From positions 60,717-101,576 of the forward strand of contig NWUY0300009399.1 in the NCBI GenBank assembly GCA_004151065.3: a DNA stretch of 40,860 bases. The letters are read 5' to 3'. Each line of letters starts with the position of its first letter. Position 1 is the stretch's first letter. Below are positions 11,804 through 21,110 of the stretch, one piece after another. The position numbers were made by a program, and so were the translations under genes. The DNA is from Larix sibirica (taxonomy: Eukaryota > Streptophyta > Pinopsida > Pinales > Pinaceae). The notes beneath the pieces were generated by a model that was not told the DNA's origin, searched no databases, and saw only the letters and a program-made list of their open reading frames with translations.

Positions 11804-12253
11804 TGTTGGAACAAAATTACAACTTTCACTCTCACTAGGAGTACATTCTCTCCATTTACTAGTTAAAGCATAATTTCATGATCCCAATGGTATTTTTCTT
11901 GGATATTTTGGCTTCTTGAGTTAGGAGAGCGCTCCCTAGATTTTAGGGATTCATAAGTGCACTCATTGGCCTATTTTGGCCAATGCTCCCTTGTTAGTGG
12001 TTAGTTAAATCCCTTGTGAAGGTTCACTTAAGTTCTAGCTAAGTTAAGCCTCACTAGATCCTTTTTTGCATGCTCTCTATTTTTGCAAATGGCAACTGTG
12101 TATATATTCTTGTAATCTCTCATCACATAATGAGCCTTTAGACATTAATGAGAACTATTATTTGCAATACTATTGTTCTTCTTTCATCTCTTTCTTTACA
12201 ATTGATTAATGTATTACTTCATGCTTAGATTCTAAATCTCTCGTAATAATCCA
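11804..12253 (+). repeat. 3' LTR of the gag-only element
   Basis: It starts TGTTGGAACA after the purine tract and ends near TAATCCA. It is about 450 bp against 598 bp for the left LTR, with one large internal deletion and many point differences. The exact right end is uncertain by a few bases. Confidence 0.78.
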
Positions 12254-13732
12254 AATTCAAGTCAAACTTGGTAACTATGCTTTCAATGCAGGGCAACTAA
12301 GACATACTCTAGACATGAAATATACTCCTCTAGGCATGATAAGACATACTCTAGACATGGAAATTAATATAAGAAAATCAAAATATAAATAATAACCAAA
12401 GAAAAGCACCAATCAATTACTTACACCAATCACAATTACAACACACAAGGACTAATAGCCCCGTGGTGTAACTCACTTGGTTGGAGGGGTGGGCCCTGCC
12501 ACTAATTGCTGAGTATGTGAACCAGAAAAAAACACACAATGACTAACACCTCATTTTAGCTCACAACGCAACAAATCAGCCTTCGTTCAGGGTATGTAGT
12601 TTCTCGTAGTGGTTTTTACAAGAAGTTTGACTCTCGGTCTGTGTATGATTCCGCTCACAGAAATCATACATGTCAGCTTACGTTATAAATCCCGTTTGGC
12701 TAAATTTTTTAACGAAAGCACTGTTCCAAATAATCAACCAGAGATCAAACTCAAACCCTAATTTTGGAGTCGATACCCTCCGGGTATAGCGGGGCATTAT
12801 AATTTGAAAATCTTTCGTTAACATATATAATTATAATAACTGGTCAATAAAAACGTGAAAAACAAGCCGATTGAGGTAAGATTAGGTTTCTTCGCCGCTG
12901 AAAACCGATAAAATAAGACCTACTCTTCCAAACTTGGTTCTTTTCAGATGTTAATTGCCACCAAAACCTAATTAAGTTGAGCGACCATCTTCCTATTTCT
13001 CAACAAAGAAATAAAAACCATGCGACCGTTATATATATATCCAAAAAGTGATCCAATAATGCAAAGTCTTACGACTTAATTTGCTAGACTGCATCAGTCA
13101 TTTTATATGAATATATGTCAGACTTTGGCTTTCTAGGATATCATTATATAATAATATGCCATTGTAATCGAACGTTGTCTGTTACGTCTTTTCTACCAAA
13201 ACTCGTTCACTGTCACTCTCTTTACGGCTGGATGTACCTAATGTCAATGGAAAAATTAGAATGTGCGTTTTTATTAGATATTTTATGTGCTATTGGACAT
13301 GATTTCCAATTGTCATCCGAATGGGTGTACAGAGTGGATCTACTGTTTTACCAAAATCTTTTGAACTGGCCTTGACAGAGAAAACCATGAAGAGAAAATT
13401 AGCAAACATTTCTATGAAAAAGCAAATTTGGATTAACCTACCGCCCATATTTTGTGCTAATGCAAACTGCAAACTGATTGTTTACCATGGCCAAAAACCA
13501 CCAAAAAAGGGCGTGGAAGAAATTTCTACGTAGGTGTTAAAACTGCCAGAGTCATAACTAGACTTGTTACGTATTGATTGATATCCAGGTTAAAGAGATT
13601 ATTTTTTTTTAATTTTTTTATTGTAGACAAATTGTAGTGTTTAACTTGAGAATAATATGGTATATAGTAAGATTATCATGCAATAAATCAGAAATAAGTA
13701 ATAAATAATTAGAAAATATTATTTTTGAGCAC
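12254..13732. other. Intergenic DNA without a recognised gene
   Basis: It holds a short two-copy repeat of AAGACATACTCTAGACATG (12299 and 12341), a small hairpin (TGTATGATT at 12642-12650 against AATCATACA at 12662-12670) and overlapping open frames of 60-86 codons at 13115-13533. Those frames have no recognisable domain and overlap on both strands, so I do not call genes. Confidence 0.5.
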
Positions 13733-14190
13733 ATCTGCAGACAGAACAATATTTTTGCTGATATATCATCAAAGAATGCTTTTGACTAGCTGAAGGAGTT
13801 CTTTATTGGGAAGAATATGAGCAAGACCGACCACATCTTCAGACAGAACAATACTTTTGCTGATATATCATCAAAGAATGCTTTTGACTAGCTGAAGGAG
13901 TTCTTTATTGGAAAGAATATGAGCAAGACCACAAATCCAATGCTAGATTTGTGGATCTATACTACACCTGAACTACATAGATACATAGTTTTTTGGGATC
14001 TTTTTTGTGATGATATCACTGGTCCTCATAAAAGCCAGCTATGAAAATATTTTGAATAGTCTGCTTTGAGTTTGTATTGATTTTGTAAAAGTCCTTTGGA
14101 GGAAAAACTCCATGTACTGTTTGATTCGGAATGGAATATGTTTGATTCCGTTTAGAATATTAATAGTATGCTTTTTTCTTCTAAAAAAAG
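13733..14190 (+). mobile_element. LINE 3' end fragment with an internal 102-bp duplication
   Basis: The plus strand reads IFADISSKNAF and then, after a frame change, LAEGVLYWEEYEQD. This is the end of a LINE RNase H domain (AD.LSK.A..L.EG....E). A noncoding stretch follows, ending in TTCTTCTAAAAAAAG near 14190, probably the short poly(A). The coding part is duplicated with a 102-bp period (ACATCT at 13731 and 13833), including the same frame change. The fragment spans 14067, where the 7-kb duplicated block begins. The second block copy therefore starts inside this element's tail, with no upstream part. Confidence 0.6.
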
Positions 14191-14283
14191 TAATACATAA
14201 TTAGAAATATAAGAAAATAATAACAAAATATGACAGAACAAGAGTTTTGTTAATATAAAAACAATGTTTACAGGCCTCTTATA

Positions 14284-14562
14284 TTACAGCTATCATTCAC
14301 TTGATCTTCTTCACAATATTCTTAACAAACCACTTCATAACTTTGAAGCTTTTTTAAATAAGTTTCAAATATCCAAAATCCTAACTATTTAATATAGTTA
14401 AAATACAATTTGTTTATAGTAGAGTTACTATTCACTGATTTCTTCACAATATTCTAAACTAAGAACTTCATAACCTTGAAGTTTATGTAAGGAGGCTTTA
14501 AATGTCCAAAACTCTAACTATTTAACATGTTAAAAATACAATTTTATAATGAAATTTAATTA
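14284..14562. repeat. Two-copy 133-bp tandem repeat
   Basis: TTCTTCACAATATTCT recurs at 14307 and 14440, and the flanking sequence (CATAACTTTGAAG and CATAACCTTGAAG, then CTAACTATTTAA) repeats with moderate divergence. It is noncoding. The artefactual second copy is at 21328-21606. Confidence 0.75.
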
Positions 14563-14652
14563 ATAAATAAACCTTTTTTACATTGATTATTAAACACTAA
14601 CTTATTTTCACTTTATTATAAAGTTATATTTTATATTATAAAATTATACTTT

Positions 14653-14930
14653 TATAGTAAAACAAATTAAAATATAACCTAACATATAATTTCAAGTACA
14701 CCTACCAACATAAATAAAAGATTTTGAACATAAAATTTCTTATTAATACAATCACAATCACTTTATTGCTAAATAAATAAAATTATTTTTTATAGTCAAA
14801 CAGATTAAAATATAACCCTAACATATATTTACAAGTACACCTACCAACATACATAAAAGATTTTGAACATAAAATTTCATATTAATACAATCACAGTCAC
14901 CTTATTGCTAAATAAATAAAATTAACATGA
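14653..14930. repeat. Two-copy 138-bp tandem repeat
   Basis: The unit begins TATAGTMAAACARATTAAAA at 14653 and 14791 and includes AAGATTTTGAACATAAAATT. The copies differ at a few bases. The sequence is AT-rich and noncoding. The duplicate is at 21697-21974. Confidence 0.8.
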
Positions 14931-15022
14931 ATCAGGTTCAGTCTTCATTATTGCATACTGAATTTACAACAACTATGAAATGCTAGAATTTATTAATAAG
15001 AAAATGCTGTTACGAAGCTTCT

Positions 15023-15560
15023 ATGAAGGATGCAGCTTTGTTAATTTATTACAAGGATTCTGCTTAATTTAAAGCATTCTGCTATATCTGAACTGCCAAA
15101 TTACAGGCTTTAGAAGGACTCTGATATGTTGTAATTAACTGTTGAACACCCATAAAATATATCTGAACTGCCAAATTACAGGCTTTAGAAGGACTCTGAT
15201 TTGTTGTAAACAGTTGAACACCCATAAAATAAAATGAAGGATGCAGCTTTGTTCATTCATTACCAGGATTCCGATTAATTTACAGCAATCTGCTATATCT
15301 GAACTGCCAAATTACAGGCTTTAGAAGGACTCTGATTTGTCTGTAAACTGTCGAACACCCATAAAAAATAAAATAAGGATTTGGATTAATAAAATCCTCT
15401 GAACTGATACCTGAACTGACAAAGTACAGGCTTTAGTAAGACTTTTATCTTTGAACTGTCAAACAGAACCATACAAATAAAATAAAGTCCTCTGCTATGT
15501 CTGGACGGCCAAAGGACTGACTTTAGCAGAACTTTTGTCCTCAAACGGAAAAATAATAAT
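15023..15560. repeat. Nested minisatellite around ATATCTGAACTGCCAAATTA
   Basis: The core is followed by CAGGCTTTAGAAGGACTCTG and occurs at 15084, 15159 and 15295, with two more diverged copies near 15402 and 15494. A longer unit starting ATGAAGGATGCAGCTTTG recurs at 15023 and 15234 (211 bp). Short units thus sit inside a longer duplicated unit. The minus-strand 60-codon frame at 15386-15568 is a by-product of the repeat. The duplicate is at 22067-22604. Confidence 0.8.
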
Positions 15561-17985
15561 CTGGACAAGAGCTTTGTAAGTATATCTCTTTCATTGTTGT
15601 CTTATAATCTCTCTTACACTCTAATTACATAATTACAAATGAAGTCGTATGAAAGAATGATACGAGATCTATTGGTTTTGGATGCTTACTTACTAATTCT
15701 CCCTTAAAATGTTGTGTTAAACAACAATATTCTGATAAACCTATCCTGTCATGTCTTCTACCACTATCAAATCTATGATACCTTAAATCTTGTTTATTAC
15801 AAGAGACTTCATATTAATATCAAATATATTAGACCCTAAATCTGGTTTCTTTCTAGTCACTTCAACAGAGAAAAAAAACAGATTTATTCAAAATATTTTC
15901 ACTGCAAGAGAATTTCCTGTGGCAAAGTCACTTCATAGCAATTATTTTATCCAACGGAATTATTGGTCTCTTCGTCTACCATTATTAACATGTAAACGCA
16001 TACCAAGAAAACAATAAAATGAGTCTGCTGCCTTTCGTTCCTTAACTGATCCTTGGCAATTTCTCTCCATTTAACAGAAACGTATCTGAAAATCGTTCAC
16101 TGTTCATTGCTGCACGCAGAACAATGTGGATATCTGGCCAACACTTCTTAAAATCTCATCTTTTTCATTTATGCCCAGTACCCACCCACCAGCACAAATC
16201 CATTTCATTCTTTGGCCAAATCTCATCGTTTCACATATATATACTGATTAGCACAGATCCATCAAATCGTTGGCTAGTCATGAGCGGAGAGGGTATCAAA
16301 TTCCTTCCAGTGCCAAACTCAACAGAACATTGCAAAAAATGGCACTATTTAATCATTGTCAGATTCTACCGCTACAGTTGGATACTTCCATTGTTTCTCT
16401 TCGAGACGTTTGCGATTCGAACTTGTGTCAAAGAATCCAGATTCTTGAGTTAACCCGATTCTATGACATGTGCTAAGAATCAAACTTGGATTGCATGTGA
16501 TAAGGGTCAAATCTGGATTAACTGTGATTAATTTCCACATATTTATGAGCAATCCACAGCTCAAACTGACAATGATGTTCCCGAAACTCCCGTTCAGGCT
16601 TTTACTAAGATCCAAATGCACGTGTATGTGTAAGAGGTATCTAGTTGTTCGAATCAATCAAGAACGTTGAAAACTTCACAGTACAAGGTTTTTTTCCACT
16701 TAATATCGGAAATTAAGCTTCAAACTATCAAGCAAAACCTAATTAGTAAATGTGCTTACTGTTACCATTGATTAAGCAGCTCCCTCATGATCCCCCTGGT
16801 GTACTTCACAATCTGAGCTGTATTGCGGTGTTTGTAGTTAATATACGTGTTGACTTCACAAGTAACGTGACGTACTGAAATTTTATTGATGTATTATCAT
16901 TGGGAATTTGATTTTCTCTGCAATTATAATAGCGATGCCGATGCAGACAGTCAATGTAGTACTATAGCTATGGCGTCCCTGTAGATTTGAAAGGAAAACT
17001 CACGTCGGTTTTCAACACAGCTACATTCATTTAACTACAATAAATGTACATAGTACTGCTTGAAGTTACAGGTGGAGAAGGTAGCATGAGACGAGACCTG
17101 CCGTTTGCAACAAAGTCTCTTCTATGAACGTACAAGATGGAACCCAAAGCTATTTTGTTTGTAAAATGCCTTGTTACCATCAACCCAAAGAGAAAAATCC
17201 AAAGAAAACAAAACTAGGAGTCGGTTATTTGTACGATTTACTGTTCTTACTGGGATAATTTTTAAAAATCCGTTTGAAGGACCAGTCAATAGGAAAAGAT
17301 GTTTGGAGATCAGTTTGGGTGAATCGGCTATGTAGCCTACTTGTTTCAGGGCCGAGCCATATAGTAATATAACTCCAGAAAAATAATCAGCCATGTAATC
17401 TAATCAGAAAAATAATAAGCCATGTTATAATCTACTTGTTTCAGCAGTTTAAGGGCTGAGCTGTATTCATAAAAATGTTGTTAAAATTTTGGGCTTCTCC
17501 AAAAACTCCACCACAGTGCAATTCTATAAGCTACAGTAGCACAATGATTAACCACTGTAAAAACCTTCACATCAATTCCATAAACTTGAGCCCAATGATT
17601 TTCACATTATGAATATGTATTCTGCTTATCTGAGGGCTGAGCTATCTAGTAATATTCCAATCTAATGTAAAAATAATAAAAATTCAATATAATTTATAAT
17701 AATGGTGGAAATGGAAAAAAATCAAATTGAATTGATTTGAATAAATCAATTGTTTAATTGAGGTTGCTGATTATGTTTAGTATCATGAAAGAAATCCACA
17801 ATGAAGATTCGCCTACCTTCAGGAATACTTGAACCGAAAGGGCTATGTGTGAAAGGGGAAAATCCCAAATGGCATTGACTCAAAGAAGGTATTTGATTCA
17901 AACATTAGAAACAAAGACAACCTAAAACTGTTAAACGTTTGGAAGCAAAGATTTCTTCATGGAAATTTTTAAGTACAAATCAAAG
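15561..17985. other. Region downstream of the MYB gene, no gene recognised
   Basis: Several overlapping open frames of 66-109 codons occur on both strands between 15790 and 17394. They overlap one another, show no domain and have no supporting context, so they are treated as chance frames. The same content recurs at 22605-25029. Confidence 0.5.
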
Positions 17986-17991
17986 TTTATT
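17986..17991 (-). terminator. Possible polyadenylation signal of the MYB gene
   Basis: The minus strand reads AATAAA here, about 208 bp past the MYB stop codon. Another AATAAA at 18173-18178 is only about 20 bp past the stop and seems too close. This is a weak call from motif and position only. The duplicate is at 25030-25035. Confidence 0.3.
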
Positions 17992-18198
17992 ACAAATTAC
18001 AGATCTATCCAAGGACAACCTGGTCAGTTCTTCTGATCTTCCTTGTGTTCTTCACGTATTGAAATTGCATATAACATTTTTGCAAGGAGACCCTGATCAG
18101 GATAATTTTAACAGAGAAATAAAACAATACATCATACAAATTAAGATGAGGATAGTGCAAATGGCCAAATTATTTATTGTGACAGGAAAAAGGATATA

Positions 18199-19988
18199 TC
18201 ATTGCCGAGCACTGATGATGTGGGAAGCGGGAATTGTTCCAACGGCCTTCAGCATGGTGCTCCAGTATTGTTTGCCTGCCTGATCCTGGTTCTGTTCCGG
18301 CTGTGCTTCTCTGTAGGAATTTGTATTACCCATTGAAGAGGTGCTAGCATTGAGAAAAGGAATTAAACCGGGCTGGTTGTAAATGCTATTTGAAGTGCAG
18401 CTGGTGGAAGATATCAATCCAGGCATGGAGTCACTGGCTATGCCCTGTAACTGGCCTTCAACAGCCCATAGCGTAGTAGCTGCATGAGAAAGATTGTTAT
18501 CACATGAATGATTATTATCTATTTGACCCAAACTATTGTAGCCTTGGTCAGTTATCATACCATCATGATCAAATGAAACCTTGGATTCAGCATTTATGTT
18601 ACTGAGAATATTACTTCCTACATTCATATCAATCATGGTTTGTTTGGGTAGATCCCCTTCGCTATGGAGAAACTGATTCCCACTTTTCATAATTTGAGGA
18701 CCACACAGACTGTGAGGTTCTGTTTTGATTTGAATTCCATCCAGAGTTGAACATGGAGATGCAAACCTTGCAATATTGAAGCCGCTTTCATGGCTCAAAC
18801 ACCCACCGCCATTAATGTCTGATCCAGAACATACATTTGTCTGTAAAAACTGGTCCAAACTCTGAGGTACTGCTCCCTTATAATCTAAGGCTATACCAGG
18901 CTGCTGTAGCCATGGTGGGTTAGCCATAGCTTTTGTAAAATTGTACTGATCATTACCAAATTCAGATTTGCACGGCCTCATGAAAAGATCAGCGGCGGCT
19001 GATCCATTACCGGACATGACTAACGCTTGCCTCAAATACTCTCCTGTCAGCCTTGCTTCTGCTTCAAGTCTGGCGTTCTCCCATTGGGCCATATTACCAA
19101 GACCAGATGTGTTAAAAAATGAAGACTGAATATTCGGAAAACCCAACAGGTCTGTTCTTGGCCTGTGTGTCACAGGATCAATTCCCATCTGAAGAAGGCG
19201 TTTCTTCAAGTGGGTGTTCCAGTAATTCTTGATTTCATTGTCAGTCCTCCCTGGCAGATGCCCAGCTATAGTAGACCACCTGCAAATTAAGAATACAAAA
19301 GTATCAATAACCTCTTTCTTCAAAACCATTCACATGAAATCTACAGGTCACTCAATTTCATTACCACTGTCATACTTCTCCCAAGCATTTTTTCCCAAAA
19401 CACAAAGAATTGGAAACAAATTATCAAACACAGACAACAAATCAACGTTACAATTCATTACTTGTTTCCAAGAACAGCATGGAGTTCAATTATAGTCTGC
19501 TCTTCCTCAAATGAAAACTGACCACGCTTTATATCAGGCCTTAAATAGTTAGTCCATCGCAGCCTGCAGCTTTTTCCACATCTCAGGAGCCCTGAAAAAC
19601 AAATAGATTTGGATCAGTCAATCTTATCTGCTTACACTATATTCTACTTTATACCGTACTCAATCTCTTCAACCTGTTATAAATCATGCTCTAATACCAC
19701 CGTTACAGAAATTTTCATACACGAGGCCATTGTTTTCTGTGTATAATTGGCATTCAATCATTGAAAACACAACCCCAGTACCCAAATCTTTCAGCAAAAT
19801 TACAGCACATAGTAGGACTGTACATATGAAGTCCTATTGGACACTAGAGTACCTGCTCGCTTAGGAAGGGCACGCCAGCTACCATGTCCATGGCGTTGTA
19901 TGTAATCTATAAGCTTTTGATCCTCCTCAGGCGTCCATGGCCCTTTCTTCAGCCCAATGTTTTTTTCACAACAAGGTGTGCGCCCCAT
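18199..19988 (-). CDS. R2R3-MYB transcription factor, three exons, 448 aa
   Basis: This is a nuclear DNA-binding regulator of the plant R2R3-MYB family. Exon 1 is 19988-19853 (start [18 protein letters not shown]), exon 2 is 19591-19462 (130 bp) and exon 3 is 19279-18199. Both introns, 261 and 182 bp, have GT-AG ends, and phases 1 and 2 match the family pattern. The R2 tryptophans are W18, W38 and W58; R3 has F71, W90 and W109. After R3 comes [15 protein letters not shown] (residues 120-134), seen in subgroup 24-like MYBs such as AtMYB53/92/93 and close to subgroups 10 and 11. The bHLH-binding signature in R3 is absent ([12 protein letters not shown]). The long C-terminal region is Asn/Gln/Ser-rich and ends near [12 protein letters not shown]. 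The domain call is certain; the subgroup is inferred, and the target genes are unknown. Confidence 0.95.
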
Positions 19989-21109
19989 AATAGCCTGATC
20001 TCTTCAACCCAATTTCCAAAGCAAGAATTTCTTCCTTCAGGCCCACAGACTCCAATCCTCTTCTGTGCAGAATCTATCAAAGCTATAAAACTGAATAGTT
20101 TTTGCTTCTCCGACACGGCGAGGGGAGAACATTTGCTACCATAGACGACTAGATGGATTTAACTATATAAACACAAAATTTACAAAGACGACAGAATCTG
20201 AAGAGGCCGTGGGAGTGAGATATGCACAGTATATATAACTAAACATGTGGCGGAGAGGGCCAGAGAGTAATCAAACAGGAGCATGGTTTAGATTTGTGAG
20301 CTTAAATTCATATTTACGTTGTAATGAAGTCAACTCTTTTGAAAAGGGCAACGATGCACCGTCCAGAGAGGTGTCACCTTTACGTGTTCGACAACACGAG
20401 GATGGAAACGTCTATCCATCTTTTTCGCAGGCTTACTTATGAGCCATATTATCCGTATATTTAATTAGCTGGGAAGAAAAAGATATGTACACGCAACCAT
20501 TTTTCCTACTCTTGGCCCATAAATCTCTGTAAGTAAGAAAACATGGGCAATAAACTCTACCTACAAGCCACCACCAAATCTATACTCGAGAAATTTTGGA
20601 TTTGGCACTGCATCATCATTACCTCATTGCCACCGGATTCTATACATTCAAAATTCAAATAAATCTAAATTATAGGCCGCTGAGGTTCCCTATTGAGGTG
20701 GGCAGATTGTTGCTTGTTTGGGTGACAGTGTATATGTGAAGTTGTTGTCTCTTTTGGTTGAAATTTCGTCAAGTCATACAACCCTAACAATGAGATTCTT
20801 TATTTTAATCAAATAATGTATTTTGTTTTGGAGATAAATGAAATGTTTATTATAAATCTTCACTTTATTATTTATTAAAATTTTATGTTCATTTAAAATC
20901 CATACTTCATTATTTATTAAAATTCTATTTATACAAAGATAGTTCTTAAATTGAAAAAGTTTATAAATTATATTATATTTAGGTTAGAAAAAGCAATATA
21001 TTCAAATATAGAATTAAAAGAAGTTTGTATATTGAAAACTAGTTTCTTAAAGTTATGTATTCTATTATGTTCACAAATTTTCTATATATAATATTTTTAA
21101 AAAGATAAT
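19989..21109. other. MYB upstream region and intergenic DNA
   Basis: About 1.1 kb upstream of the MYB start. It contains a candidate TATA box (20230-20237) and an ACGTGTT element near 20383, then grades into AT-rich DNA beyond 20800. The small plus-strand frames at 19884-20144 and 20245-20442 are not supported as genes. The block ends at the N. Confidence 0.5.
20230..20237 (-). promoter_or_regulatory. Candidate TATA box of the MYB gene
   Basis: TATATATA, within GTTATATATACTG on the minus strand, lies about 242 bp upstream of the ATG. That would give a 5' leader near 210 bp. It is the best TATA candidate by position, but the motif is symmetrical and common in AT-rich DNA. The duplicate is at 27274-27281. 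Confidence 0.35.
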
Positions 21110-21110
21110 N
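21110..21110. other. Single N joining the two 7-kb block copies
   Basis: Left of the N is the end of the 7,043-bp block; right of it the same block begins again from its first base. A single N exactly between two overlapping ends is what scaffolding programs leave when contig overlap is implied but not merged. Confidence 0.9.

Larger units (their letters stand above)
10077..12253 (+). mobile_element. Non-autonomous LTR retrotransposon carrying only gag (TR-GAG-like)
   Basis: Two direct terminal repeats, each starting TGTTGRAACA, flank an internal region of only about 1.13 kb. Directly after the left repeat is a primer-binding site for initiator Met-tRNA, and directly before the right repeat is a purine tract. 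The only coding content is a gag polyprotein with a CCHC knuckle. Protease, integrase, reverse transcriptase and RNase H are absent, and there is no room for them. This is the architecture described for TR-GAG elements, which depend on an autonomous Copia relative for enzymes. The LTRs have diverged and gag is broken, so the copy is old. No target-site duplication was found at the chosen ends. Confidence 0.82.
14067..21109. repeat. 7,043-bp duplicated block, copy 1
   Basis: This block recurs at 21111-28153 with a constant offset of 7,044. It holds the LINE tail, three tandem-repeat blocks, the MYB gene and its flanks. All places compared (both ends, exons, introns, spacers) match base for base. 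The left flank runs smoothly into the LINE fragment, whereas the right end stops at the N. Confidence 0.97.

Noticed and set aside
12450-12530. tRNA-derived SINE (GCCCCGTGGTGTAACTCACT)
   Set aside because: It vaguely resembles an A box, but no B box and no A-rich tail at a suitable distance were found.
13115-13533. Small protein-coding genes
   Set aside because: Frames of 60-86 codons overlap on both strands, show no domain, and are expected by chance in this much sequence.
16124-16657. Genes downstream of MYB (frames of 102 and 109 codons)
   Set aside because: Overlapping frames on both strands without recognisable domain or promoter context; treated as chance.
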